DNA of 64,000 nucleotides, taken from Cladopsammia gracilis. Lineage: Eukaryota > Cnidaria > Anthozoa > Scleractinia > Dendrophylliidae. Both the position numbers and the translations under genes were made by a program. The stretch lies in assembly GCA_022457155.1 (NCBI GenBank), contig JAJGOT010000459.1:558001-622000 (forward strand), in the 5' to 3' direction. Position 1 is the first letter of the stretch; each line of letters starts with the position of its first letter. Shown piece after piece: positions 36,773 to 49,876 of the stretch. The notes under the pieces were generated by a model, which searched no databases, was not told the origin of the DNA, and saw only the letters and a program-made list of their open reading frames with translations.

Positions 36773-36899
36773 TTCCCGTAAGGTTCAGTTTGCCATTTTC
36801 TGTTTTCAAAATGGAGTCGCTTATTAGTGCTTAGTTTTAATAGCGTACCGTTTAATAGTGTACCGCTGTTCAAGAGCAATTTTTGGGCAATCTTCGCGA

Positions 36900-36975
36900 T
36901 ACGTTAGTTGACCTTTTAATTAATTAATTATTTTAATTATTAATTATTTAATTATTAATTATTTTAATTATTTTG
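36900..36975. repeat. (TTAATTA)n AT-rich tract
   Basis: Imperfect runs of TTAATTAATTATTTTAATTA-like units directly before the LINE remnant. Confidence 0.8.
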
Positions 36976-36992
36976 TTAATTGACCTTAATTG

Positions 36993-37408
36993 GCTAGGGC
37001 AGTATTCCCTGTCATTTCAGGGTCCAAAAATATGGAACAGCATTGACAAAAAGACAAAAGATATTAAGTTAATTTTCTCTTTTAAAAAATGTATCAAGGA
37101 AAAAATTCTATCAATGCAAGACAATGACAGTAGTGCCAAATAATTCTCTAGTAAACAACTTTTTCACTCTTTATTGCTTCTACAATGTTTATCATTATTG
37201 TTATCTTTAATTTAATTGTAAAACAAGCATTCAACCTAAAGTTATGTTATGTAATGACCGTTGAAGGGGGTCTATTACTTCAAGCATTTCTGTTTTTCTA
37301 TAGACTCCTCATCACTTTTGATTTTAAAGCTCGTTATTGAGAATATGTATATTATTTATTGTATTAAGTAGTGATGGAAGTAATAAAGTTGAAGTTGAAG
37401 TTGACCTT
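36993..37408 (+). pseudogene. 5'-truncated LINE: RT C-terminus and 3' UTR
   Basis: A frame reads QYSLSFQGPKIWNSIDKKTK and continues to KCIKEKILSMQD..DSSAK and stop (TAA at 37140-37142). The FxGPKxWNSL block is the usual C-terminus of Jockey/CR1-like LINE RT proteins. The 3' UTR ends in tandem GAAGTT units at 37388-37405, the tail. Confidence 0.7.
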
Positions 37409-38078
37409 TAATTAATACCCTTTATAGCTGTCCGATTAGCCTTGCATTAAGTTTTAAGTCTTGCAAGAAGACTTCAACAGGTGACACAGTCAGTGAAGAT
37501 GTGGACGACTATGTCCTGTTCCTATTGCAACAAATATCTCGCCATTTGGTTCGACTTGCTGACAATATGCAGCTGTTTGATTTGGTGCGAAGCTCGCTCG
37601 CCACCGTGACTCGACTGTTGTCGGATGTAGAATACTCCCGTGGAATTTAACGTTCGGAATGCGGAAAGCGGACCGCGGTAGCAAGATCTGATGAGGAATA
37701 TTTGAGTAGCCGGGTATTCTGAAGTTTAGCCCAGCTATTGTAGCTGCATATTGTCACAGGAAGCCCAAGCGTAATGTTTGCATATTAATGATATTTGAAA
37801 ATATAAGACATTGTATGGAATTTCGAATTGAACGTTTTAAGCAATATACTAGTAGTAATCATAGATTATAGTGCGTCTCCTTTCAATAGTCTCCTTATCC
37901 CGTGGCACCTCGTCTTGATCTACGCAGTACCTCAGTTTCAGCCACGAGATATGTCACGAAGGCAAAAACGTCAGGCCGACGTCAAACAAATTCACGCTAT
38001 CGCCGTGGAATCGGGCAAAAATCCTTCAATTCTGCTGTGCTGTGTACTCCGAAAGGTCTCAGATTTTCCCGACATATA

Positions 38079-38612
38079 AGGGACTGGTCAAAAAGTATGG
38101 GGGGGGGCTGGACTTGAAAAAGGGCTTGCTTAAAAAACCTGACCCACCCCCGCACTTTGGCTTAAAAGTTTGCTGACCCACCCCAAGGATGGCTGAAAAT
38201 ATACATGACCCATCCCCCAAAACTCCACATTAGCTAAATGTATTTCTCATCACTTTTTTCCTTTATATCTGTAGTAATGAGTATTATATCATCTTAAGAC
38301 GTGTATATCGAACTTTACCAGCAAAAAATTCAGGTTTTTATACATTTTATACATTATGTCAACTGACACCTTCCTCGATTTTATACATTATTAGTCAACT
38401 GTCATCTTTTCGGAGCATACTGAGGGGCAAATCACTTTCACTGTCAGTGTCAAATTCAGTATCCATTACGCCTAGTCGAAAACTATCATGACCCACCCCC
38501 TCCAGTTGCTCAAAAAAGGGATGACCCACCCCTTTGCGAAGGCTCAAAACTTGCTGACCTACCCCCCTTTATCTCCAGCCCACCCCACCCTATACTTTTT
38601 GACCGGTCCCTA
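38079..38612. mobile_element. TIR element D (AGGGACTGGTCAAAAAGTAT)
   Basis: AGGGACTGGTCAAAAAGTAT with poly-G at the left is mirrored by ATACTTTTTGACCGGTCCCT at the right. TGACCCACCCC phrases recur inside at both flanks. About 534 bp, non-coding. Confidence 0.8.
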
Positions 38613-39304
38613 AATAGTATATTTGTCTTGATTTCATTTCGGTTTATATTTCTCCGAATTCTGAAATGATACGCCTTAGTACATGTCAGTATCTCAACGT
38701 CTAGAAGTTGTATTCAGCATCAGTTTAATCAGTTAAGCATGGACGAAGGTTCTTCTCCGGGGCTGATTGCTGTGAAATCAACCCAAAAGTTGTCATATTT
38801 TCCTCTCTTCTACGAAAGTAGTGTGCTTTCAATGCTGTAACGTAATTTATAGCGGAGCACTTGCCAGGCCGAAGGCCTGGCTGCGCAGCTCCATACTCAT
38901 AGAACCTGTGCCGTGATTTTTCATGGTCATGGCTAGCGGAATGTTTCGCGGGCGCGTGTGTGCGCGCCCGTGTTGGACAACATCCGGGATCTTAGCAATT
39001 TTGTTTTTCGCGCGGCCACACAGCCGTGAGCTCGGTAAACACTTTAGTTGTTTTCTTGTGTCTAGCGGAGAATTAAACTCGTTATTTTCCTGCATTTTTT
39101 CGCGGTTTGCTACTCAAGACAGGGATACTAATTAAGGTATACTCAGAAGCCGCTTTAGTAGAAAAAGACGAGCTTTCAGGGATAAAATCTTGCTTGGAGG
39201 AACTTCATGTATTACGTTTTTATCAATGCGGGAGATATTTGTTTTCTACGGATTTCAGAACCAGAAGCGGAGATTTGAATTTCCAAGCAAGCGAGGAACT
39301 TAAA

Positions 39305-39850
39305 GGTAAAACAGATTACAGTTTTCGATAAGAATTTATGTTGATATCAATCTGTGAGTGACTTTTTATTAGTGTTATTGTGAGTTTTGGAGAATTGATT
39401 TTAAAACGTGCCTAAATTTAGTTGTATCGATCTCTTGAATTTCATCGAAGAAAGCTTGAACTCGATGAGCTATAATTAAATGGTACGCGTTTTGCTTTTA
39501 AACGTAAACTAATGGAGATTTGAATAATTTTTTCGAAAGAAGATTGTATTGTCCATTTTTATGTGTTTGTTCATTTATTAGATAGATTGAAAAGCGATTT
39601 TATGTAAACAAAACAAGACTTTGCTTTTATAGTACAGTTCTATCTTCACTCGCATCGCCTTATGCAAATATGTTTGTGTATTTTTGCAATTTTTGATTTT
39701 GAAATCAGTCTCTCGGGCAATTTTTGACAAACAAAAAGTGTATTTTATTCGGAAAATAGTCGTACTAGTTATTCTAGACAGAGAAAAGTTGTTTTTGTGA
39801 ACTTTTGTGCGGTCTAAATGTACCGTGCAGACGTTACAGTGTGTGTTGAT
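39305..39850 (+). repeat. Flanking repeat F, left copy
   Basis: Begins CTTAAAGGTAAAACAGATTA and ends AACTTTTGTGCGGTCTAAATGTACC. Inverted copies lie at 62790-63205 and 63260-64000, and a more diverged direct copy at 60416-60745. No coding potential; low GC. Confidence 0.85.
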
Positions 39851-40337
39851 TATGTAGGGTCAAGAGATCGCCAGTAAGAATTTAATTCGTCACAAAGAAA
39901 AAAGAAAAAAACGGCATGAAAAATGGCGACTAGCCATTGTACACGTTTTTAATAATGAATCAGTCATTTTTAAATCAGCTTGAATAACAGGCGTTACTAA
40001 TTAGCCGAGCGGGAAGGAGGATATACCGTCGCGCGCGAAACGCGAGTTTCGACCCGCTAAAACTTCAGCTGCTTCGTTTCCGCTACCCAGGGCTAATAAA
40101 AACTATCGCAAGAGAATAGTAATTTTTTCCAAAGAGCACGCTCAAATAAATGGCGGGACAAATGGATGAGCTCGAAACTTGTTTGAAAATCGGTAGAAGT
40201 TTTGTGTTTGTAATGCTGGGACGTTCGTACAAGTCAATATTTATCGTATAGTTCGTTCATTTCTTCGTGCGGTACTTGTGCAATTAACTCAGTATTAGTA
40301 CGTATCAGTACCTTAAACTGGTACGCGAAGGAAGGTA

Positions 40338-43300
40338 CGGCCCCGACCCCGGCCTCTACCCCAGCCCCGATCCCGACCCTGGCCCCGACCCAGGCCCCTA
40401 ACCCTAACACTAACCCTAACCCTAACCCTAACCCTAACCCTAAACCTAACCCGATCCCGATCCCGAGCCCGAGCCCGACCCCGGCCCCGTCCCCGCCATC
40501 GACCCTGATCCCGAACTCGACCATGGCCCCGACCGCGCCCCTAATCCTTACCACAGCCCTAACCCTAACCATAACCCTAACCCTAACCTTAACTCCGGCC
40601 CCGATCCCGATCCCGAGCCAGACCCCGACCTCGGCATCGTCCCCGGCATCGACCCTGATCCCGAACTCGACCATGGCCCCGACCGCGGCCCCTAATCCTA
40701 ACCCCAACCTTAACCCTAACCCTAACCCTAACTCCGGCCCCATCCCGATTCCGAGCCCGACCCGGACCCAGGACACGTCCCCGGCATCGACCCTGATCCT
40801 GAACTCGACGATGGCCCCGACGGCGGCCCCGAATAATAACCCCAACCCTAACCCTAACCCTAACCCTAACTCCGGCCCCATCCCGATTCCGAGCCCGACC
40901 CGGACCCAGGACACGTCCCCGGCATCGACCCTGATCCCGAACTCGACCATGGCCACGACGGAGGCCCCGAATCCTAACCCCAACCTTAACCCTAACCCTA
41001 ACCCTAACTCCGGCCCCATCCCGATTCCAAGCCCGACCCGGACCCAGGACACGTCCCCGGCATCGACCCTGATCCCGAACTCGACGATGGCCCCGACGGC
41101 GGCCCCGAATCCTAACCCCAACCCTAACCCTAACCCTAACCCTAACTCCGGCCCCATCCCGATTCCGAGCCCGACCTGGACCCAGGACACGTCCCCGGCA
41201 TCGACCCTGATCCCGAACTCGACCATGGCCCCGACGGCGGCCCCGAATCCTAACCCCAACCCTAAGCCTAACCCTAACCCTAACTCCGGCCCCATCCCGA
41301 TTCCGAGCCCGACCCGGACGCAGGACACGTCCCCGGCATCGACCCTGATCCCCAACTCGACCATGGCCCCGACGGCGGCCCCGAATCCTAACCCCAACCC
41401 TAACCCTAACCCTAACCCCAACCCTAACTCCGGCCCCATCCCGATTCCGAGCCCGACCCGGACCCAGGACACGTCCCCGGCATCGACCCTGATCCCGAAC
41501 TCGACCATGGCCCCGACGGCGGCCCCGAATCCTAACCCCAACCATAACCCTAACCCTAACCCTAACTCCGGCCCCATCCCGATTCCGAGCCCGACCCGGA
41601 CCCAGGACACGTCCCCGGCATCGACCCTGATCCCGAACTCGACCATGGCCCCGACGGCGGCCCGAATCCTAACCCCAACCCTAACCCTAACCCTAACCCT
41701 AACTCCGGCCCCATCCCGATTCCGAGCCCGACCCGGACCCAGGACACGTCCCCGGCATCGACCCTGATCCCGAACTCGACCATGGCCCCGACGGCGGCCC
41801 CGAATCCTAACCCCAACCCTAACTCCGGCCCCATCCCGATTCCGAGCCCGACCCGGACCCAGGACACGTCCCCGGCATCGACCCTGATCCCGAACTCGAC
41901 CATGGCCCCGACGGCGGCCCCCAATCCTAACCCCAACCCTAACCCTAACCCTAACCCTAACTCTGGCCCGATCCCGATCCCGAGACCGACCCCGACCCAG
42001 GACACATCCCCGGCATCGACCCTCATCACGAACTCGAACGTGGCCCCGACCGCGGCCCCAAATCCTAACCCCAACCCTAACCCTAACCCTAACCCCTAAC
42101 CCGAATCCTAACCCCAACCCTAACCCCAACCCTAACCCTAACTCCGGCCCGATCCCGATCCCGAGCCCGACCCCGACCCAGGACACATCCCCGGCATCGA
42201 CCCTCATCACGAACTCGACCATGGCCCCGACCGCGGCCCCGAATCCTAACCCCAACCCTAACCCTAACTCCGGCCCGATCCCGTTCCCGAGCCCGACCCC
42301 GACCCAGGCCCCATTCCCGGCATCGACCCTGATCCCGAACTCGACCATAGCGCCAAACGCAGCCACTAATTCTAACCCCATGCCTAACCCTAACCCTAAC
42401 CCTAACTCCTGCCCGATCCTGTTCCCCAGCTCGACCCCGACCCAGGCCCCATCCCCGGCATCGACCCTGATCCCGAACTGGACCATGGCGCCGACCGCGG
42501 CCACTAATTCTAACCCCAACCCTAACCCCAACCCTAACCCTAACCCTAACCCTAACTCCTGGCCGATCCCGTTCCCGAGCCCGACCCCGACCCAGGCCCC
42601 ATCCCCGGCATCGACCCTGATCCCGAACTCGACCATGGCGCCGACCGCGGCCACTAATTCTAACCCCAACCCTAACCCCAACCCTAACCCTAACCCTAAC
42701 CCTAACTCCGGGCCGATCCCGTTCCCGAGCCCGACCCCGACCCAGGTTCCATTCCCGGCATCGACCCTGATCCCGAACTCGACCATAGCGCCGACCGCGG
42801 CCACTAATTCTAACCCCATGCCTAACCCTAACCCTAACCCTAACTCCGGGCCGATCCCGTTCCCGCGCCCGACCCCCATCCCAGGCCCCATCCCGGGCAT
42901 CGACCCTGATCCCGAACTCGACCATGGCGCCGACCGCGGCCACTAATTCTAACCCCAACCCTAACCCCAACCCTAACCCTAACCCTAACCCTAACTCCGG
43001 GCCGATCCCGTTCCCGCGCCCGACCCCCATCCCAGGCCCCATCCCGGGCATCGACCCTGATCCCGAACTCGACCATGGCGCCGACCGCGGCCACTAATTC
43101 TAACCCCAACCCTAACCACAACCCTAACCCTAACTCCGGGCCAATCCCGTTCCCGAGCCCGACCCCGACCCAGGCCCCATGCCGGGCATCGACCCTGATC
43201 CCGAACTCGACCATGGCGCCGACCGCGGCCACTAATTCTAACCCCAACCCTAACCCCAACCCTAACCCTAACCCTAACCTTAACCCTAACCCTAACTCCG

Positions 43301-46300
43301 GCCCCATCCCGATTCCGAGCCCGACCCGGACCCAGGACACGTCCCCGGCATCGACCCTGATCCCGAACTCGACCATGGCCCCGACGGCGGCCCCGAATCC
43401 TAACCCCAACCCTAACCCTAACCCTAACCCTAACTCCGGCCCCATCCCGATTCCGAGCCCGACCCGGACCCAGGACACGTCCGCGGCATCGACCCTGATC
43501 CCGAACTCGACCATGGCCCCGACGGCGGCCCAAAATCCTAACCCCAACCCTAACCCTAACCCTAACCCTAACTCCGGCCCTATCCCGTTTCCGAGCCCGA
43601 CCCGGACCCAGGACACGTCCCCGGCATCGACCCTGATCCCGAACTCGACCATGGCCCCGACGGCGGCCCCGAATCCTAACCCCAACCCTAACCCTAACCC
43701 TAACCCTAACTCCGGCCCCATCCCGTTTCCGAGCCCGACCCGGACCCAGGACACGTCCCCGGCATCGACCCTGATCCCGAACTCGACCATGGCCCCGACG
43801 GCGGCCCCGAATCCTAACGCCTACCCTAACCCTAACCCTAACCCTAACTCCGGCCCTATCCCGATTCCGAGCCCGACCCGGACCCAGGACACGTCCCGGG
43901 CATCGACCCTGATCCCGAACTCGACCATATTCCCGACCGCGGCCCCGAATCCTAACCCCAACCCTAACCCTAACCCTAACCCTAACTCCGGCCCCATCCC
44001 GATTCCGAGCCCGACCCGGACCCAGGACACGTCCCCGGCATCGACCCTGATCCCGAACTCGACCATGGCCCCGACGGCGGCCCCGAATCCTAACCCCAAC
44101 CTTAACCCTAACCCTAACCCTAACTCCGGCCCCATCCCGATTCCGAGCCCGACCCGGACCCAGGACACGTCCCCGGCATCGACCCTGATCCCGAACTCGA
44201 CCATGGCCCCGACGGCGGCCCCGAATCCTAACCCCAACCCTAACCCTAACCTTAACCTTAACTCCGGCCCCATCCCGATTCCGAGCCCGACCCGGACCCA
44301 GGACACGTCCCCGGCATCGACCCTGATCCCGAACTCGACCATGGCCCCGACGGCGGCCCAAAATCCTAACCCCAACCCTAACCCTAACCCTAACCCTAAC
44401 TCCGGCCCCATCCCGATTCCGAGCCCGACCCGGACCCAGGACACGTCCCCCGGCATCGACCCTGATCCCGAACTCGACCATGGCCCCGACGGCAGCCCCG
44501 AATCCTAACCCCAACCCTAACCCTAACCCTAACCCTAACCCTAACTCCGGTCCGATCCCGTTCCCGAGCCCGACCCCGACCCAGGCCCCATCCCCGGCAT
44601 CGACCCTGATCCCGAACTCGACCATGGCGCCGACCGCGGCCACTAATTCTAACCCCAACCCTAACCCTAACTCCGGGCCGATCCCGTTCCCGCGCCCGAC
44701 CCCAACCCAGGCCCCATCCCGGGCATCGACCCTGATCCCGAACTCGACCATGGCGCCGACCGCGGCCACTAATTCTAACCCCAACCCTAACCCCAACCCT
44801 AACCCTAACCCTAACCCTAACTCCAAGCCGATCCCGTTCCCGAGCCCGACCCCGACCCAGGCCCCATCCCGGGCATCGACCCTGATCCCGAACTCGACCA
44901 TGGCGCCGACCGCGGCTACTAATTCTAACCCCAACCCTAACCCCAACCCTAACCCTAACCCTAACCCTAACTCCTGGCCGATCCCGTTCCCGCGCCCGAC
45001 CCCGACTCAGGACCCATCCCGGGCATCGACCCTGATCCCGAACTCGACCATGGCGCCGACCGCGGCCACTAATTCTAACCCCAACCCTAACCCCAACCCT
45101 AACCCTAACCCTAACCCTTACTCCGGCCCGATCCCGTTCCCGAGCCCGACCCCGACCCAGGCCCCATGCCCGGCATCGACCCTGATCGCGAACTCGACCA
45201 TGGCGCCGACCGCCGCCACTAATTCTAACCCCAACCCTAACCCTAACCCTAACCCTAACTCCGGGTCGATCCCGTTCCCGAGCCCGACCCCGACCCAGGC
45301 CCCATGCCGGGCATCGACCCTGATCCCGAACTCGACCATGGCGCCGACCGCGGCCACTAATTCTAACCCCAACCCTAACCCCAACCCTAACCCTAACCCT
45401 AACCCTAACCCTAACCCTAACCCTAACTCCGGCCCCATCCCGATTCCGAGCCCGACCCGGACCCAGGACACGTCCCCGGCATCGACCCTGATCCCGAACT
45501 CGACCATGGCCCCGACGGCGGCCCCGAATCCTAACCCCAACCTTAACCCTAACCCTAACCCTAACTCCGGCCCCATCCCGATTCCGAGCCCGACCCGGAC
45601 CCAGGACACGTCCCCGGCATCGACCCTGATCCCGAACTCGACCATGGCCCCGACGGCGGCCCCGAATCCTAACCCCAACCCTAACCCTAACCCTAACCCT
45701 AACTCCGGCCCCATCCCGATTCCGAGCCCGACCCGGACCCAGGACACGTCCCCGGCATCGACCCTGATCCCGAACTCGACCATGGCCCCGACGGCAGCCC
45801 CGAATCCTAACCCTAACTCCGGCCCCATCCCGTTTCCGAGCCCGACCCGGACCCAGGACACGTCCCCGGCATCGACCCTGATCCCGAACTCGACCATGGC
45901 GCCGACCGCGGCCACTAATTCTAACCCCAACCCTAACCACAACCCTAACCCTAACTCCGGGCCAATCCCGTTCCCGAGCCCGACTTCGACCCAGGCCCCA
46001 TGCCGGGCATCGACCCTGATCCCGAACTCGACCATGGCGCCGACCGCGGCCACTACTTCTAACCCCAACCGTAACCCTAACCCTAACCCTAACTCCGGGC
46101 CTATCCTGTTCCCGCGCCCGACCACGACCCAGGCCCCATCCCGGGCATCGACCCTGATCCCGAACTCGACCATGGCGCCGACCGCGGCCACTAATTCTAA
46201 CCCCAACCCTAACCCCAACCCTAACCCTAACCCTAACCCTAACTCCGGTCCGATCCCGTTCCCGAGCCCGACCCCGACCCAGGCCCCATCCCCGGCATCG

Positions 46301-46964
46301 ACCCTGATCCCGAACTCGACCATGGCGCCGACCGCGGCCACTAATTCTAACCCCAACCCTAACCCTAACTCCGGGCCGATCCCGTTCCCGCGCCCGACCC
46401 CAACCCAGGCCCCATCCCGGGCATCGACCCTGATCCCGAACTCGACCATGGCGCCGACCGCGGCCACTAATTCTAACCCCAACCCTAACCCCAACCCTAA
46501 CCCTAACCCTAACCCTAACTCCGGGCCGATCCCGTTCCCGAGCCCGACCCCGACCCAGGCCCCATCCCGGGCATCGACCCTGATCCCGAACTCGACCATG
46601 GCGCCGACCGCGGCCACTAATTCTAACCCCAACCCTAACCCCAACCCTAACCCTAACCCTAACCCTAACCCTAACTCCGGGTCGATCCCGTTCCCGAGCC
46701 CGACCCCGACCCAGGCCCCATGCCGGGCATCGACCCTGATCCCGAACTCGACCATGGCGCCGACCGCGGCCACTAATTCTAACCCCAACCCTAACCCCAA
46801 CCCTAACCCTAACCCTAACCCTAACCCTAACTCCGGCCCCATCCCGATTCCGAGCCCGACCCGGACCCAGGACACGTCCCCGGCATCGACCCTGATCCCG
46901 AACTCGACCATGGCCCCGACGGCGGCCCCGAATCCTAACCCCAACCTTAACCCTAACCCTAATT
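40338..46964 (+). repeat. Telomere-derived satellite array A
   Basis: About 45-48 monomers, each a GC-rich block (GGCATCGACCCTGATCCCGA, ACTCGACCATGG) plus a run of CCCTAA hexamers. Two monomer types alternate in blocks: type A (GCCCCGACGGCGGCCCCGAA, GGACACGTCCCC) and type B (GCGCCGACCGCGGCCACTAA, CAGGCCCCATCCC). Blocks: A about 40500-42060, B about 42100-43280, A to 44510, B to 45425, A to 45880, B to 46830, then one A. The left edge (40338-40450) is more degenerate. Long open frames on both strands come from multiples-of-six monomer lengths. Confidence 0.97.
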
Positions 46965-48852
46965 AGAATCCTCCACGGCATCAATGGCGCTCCCAAAATT
47001 CAAATTTTTGTAGATGGTCTTAACGTCATCCGATTAGTCTCAAACTTGACAAGCATACTCTTTGCGCATGCGTGATCAATTGTAGGTGAACAGATTTGTC
47101 AATATAGACCAGAATTCCTTGCGAGCACAAAAAGAACAAAAAAAAAGAGGGCAGTTTTGACCTCGCGGGTTTATATAACGTAAAATGCCCAAATATGGGC
47201 AATTTTTTGCATGCAGTGCGTAGATTTGATATCCTGTGGATAGCTCTGTTGAACCCGCCTAATCCCAGAAAAAATTTCGAGAAAATACCATTTCTAGAAA
47301 AAATGCCGTGAAGGTATATAGACTAGTATATTGGGTTGCTGTTTTCGAGAAAAAATTTTTTAACAGGATTGAAACGAATTTACCTACAATTTCTAACTCT
47401 GAAACTATACGGGATTAAGAGTTGAAAAAAATCAGGCATAACCATGGGTGGTTGAAACACTCAAAAATGAAATTTGAGCCAATTTCATTTAAATGGGAAT
47501 ATTTTATTGATTTTTAAAGTCAAAAGTTACAAAAAATTAGCATAGAGGGCAATTCAAACCAGACATATTTTTCTTCATAACGGCTCCAGATTTTATCCTG
47601 AGAATACGACTTTTTTTACACAGATAGCTATTGCAATAGCGAACAATCTAAGCTATGAATAGTTATTAAAACCCATTTTATATTAGATAAATAATAATTT
47701 GAAAATAACCACAAGAGGGCATTTTTGACATAAATCAACAAATTTGTCCCATTTTTAATTTGAGTCTAAATTCCGCCTTTTTCTCTCTAACGTTCTGATA
47801 ATCAACAGATTTGTTGATCTATCATTGCAAAAGATTTCTGTCGAAGGGAATATTTTTATCGTTTAACGATGCAAAGCTATTAACATTTAAACAAGTGCTA
47901 TCTGCCTTCCTAGACTCACAGAGAAGAATTTACATAAAGATGTTTGTAACTCTATATCCACCTGACACACCAATTATATAACTTCAAAAAAAATACAAAA
48001 ATTTTCCGTTTCATACTTCATATGCTCATGCAAGAATTATGGGAATTTGCTAAAAGGAATTGGAGATATGACGTTTTAAACGTAGCATAGGTAAGGCAAA
48101 AAGCACGATTCAAAAACTTTTTAATTTGTGTTTGACTTCTAATTTCATTAAGGAACTTTATTTATAGGATATTCCATCTATATTCTCCACAAATATAAAA
48201 CTTTGCTAGCAAATTAATCTACAGTAAGTTTAAAACGATAACCCTTCAATTGAGAATTTTAGGAATTTTTTTTCCTATTAAAAATCATTTTAAAAGAGGG
48301 CAGTTTAGACTATAACTGCTAACGAACGCAAACTTTGTCTTCTTCTTTCTCCCAAACCTCTGGACACTTTGTCATATTTTTTTATCTCAGCAACGTGTCC
48401 TTCCTCGTTCTACCTAATGATATTAACGGAATTGGTCTACCGTTTAAATTGTTAGAGATACAGCATTTAAAAATGAAGTGCGCAATTTTTGCTTGGTCAG
48501 CGGTTATGATGTTGAAAAGTTCTGACAGCTGTCAATCAAACGCGTATGGCATAATCTCAACATTTGACATATCCTGTTGTAGGTCGACATCTCAGAAACG
48601 CTGTGGCTAAGTTTCATTATTGTATCTTAAAAATGGAGCGAGATATGGCCTGTCAAAAGTAGCCATATTACAGCTTGCGGGAGATCGTTTAGGTGAGTAG
48701 AGGTGTTTTGTGTGCTCTTCATTTTATGCTTTTTTACACCCAGAAGCGCTGTGTAGAAGCAACTGAACTATCCAGAGAGTCACAACAGACGCTAGTGACA
48801 CTGATGAAACAATTTTCAGCAATTCTAATCAAGTTGTTTGTACACAGTGACC

Positions 48853-49876
48853 GTGGGAATTTAAGGGTGCTCTGTCTTACTAATTCTTAATATTAGTGTT
48901 AATTTAAGGGCGTTGTAACAAAACTTGATGCATTTATTTTGCAATAGCGATCGACCTGGCACTGCAAGGAATAAAATGCAACAAGTTTTGTCAAAATTGA
49001 TTGATATCTTGCTTAGTTATGACGTCATTTAAGTTAAAACTTCAACCGCAAATAACTTTGAAACTAAGTCATTATACGGAGAGCAGTTTGCTGCTAATGA
49101 TAGTGCGTAACATGTTTAATAGGCGTGTAAAATTTTGGCCCAATCGGTTAAATCCCTTCAAAGTTATTCGCGGTTGAATTTTTTTCCAAGATGGCGGACA
49201 CAAAATCCACTTTAACATGGAAACGAGGCTACGCTTTAACACGCTGTAACTTTTAAGCGTTTTAACCTTTGAGACTGAAACTTGGGGGATAGTTTCCACT
49301 GCCAATAGACTACCCTAAGCATGGAGATGATTGACGCAGCTTTTAAAAATATCAACTTATTGATGTGGGAATTTAAGGGTGCTCTGTCTTACTAATTTTT
49401 ACTATTAGTATTAATTTAAGGGCGTTGATGCATTTATTTTGCAATAGCTATCGACCTGGCACTGCAAGGACTAAAATGCAACAAGGTTTGTCAAAATTGA
49501 TTGATATCTTGCTTAGTTATGACGTCATTTAAGTTAAAAATTCAACCGCGAATAACTTTGAAACTAAGCCATTATACGGAAGACAGTTTGTTGCTAATGA
49601 TAGTGCGTAACATGTTTAACAGGCGTGTGAAAATTTGGCCCAATCGGTCTAATCCCTTCAACGTTATTAGCGGTTGAATTTTTTTCCAAGATGGCGGACA
49701 CAAAATCTACTTTAACCCTAACCCTAACCCTAACCCTAATGCTTTACACGCTGTAACTTTTAAGCGTTTTAGCCTTTGAGACTGAAACTTGGGGGATAGT
49801 TTCCACTGCCAATGGACTACCCTATGCATGGAGATGATTGACGCAGCTTTTAAAAATATCAACTTATTGATGCTTT
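48853..49876 (+). repeat. Internal tandem duplication in spacer copy 1 (period 522)
   Basis: GTGGGAATTTAAGGGTGCTC begins at 48853 and 49375. Both copies run through TCGACCTGGCACTGCAAGGA, CAAGATGGCGGACACAAAAT and ATATCAACTTATTGATG. Copy 2 lacks 12 bases near its start and carries a telomeric patch absent from copy 1. The equivalents in spacer copy 2 are 55993-56510 and 56511-57016. Confidence 0.92.
49712..49739 (+). repeat. Telomeric patch (4 x CCCTAA) in spacer copy 1
   Basis: Sits between CTACTTTAA and TGCTTTACACGCTGTAAC. The sister copy 522 bases upstream has CATGGAAACGAGGCTACGC there instead. Spacer copy 2 has five hexamers at the same place (56853-56883). Confidence 0.95.

Noticed and set aside
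39107..39331. A small + strand gene (74 codons) before repeat F
   Set aside because: Its 3' part is repeat F, which is clearly non-coding elsewhere; no partner exon and no family recognised.
40234..42900. An 888-codon minus-strand open frame running from the satellite into unique sequence
   Set aside because: Open in several frames and both strands, purely repetitive, no splice or start context. Explained by the six-base phase of the satellite.
40338..46964. A true chromosome end or terminal telomere
   Set aside because: Telomeric runs are short, interleaved with GC-rich blocks and flanked on both sides by ordinary sequence. It is interstitial or subtelomeric at most.
44480..46966. An 828-codon + strand Pro/Asn-rich repeat protein
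   Set aside because: Same cause; the frame has no conserved non-repeat part, and frame-shifting single-base indels occur in the sister arrays.
48335..48610. A 91-codon frame in spacer copy 1 with a 71-codon equivalent at 55534
   Set aside because: The two copies differ by a one-base indel near the start that shifts the N-terminal part, and the composition is not gene-like. Shared similarity is simply the duplication.
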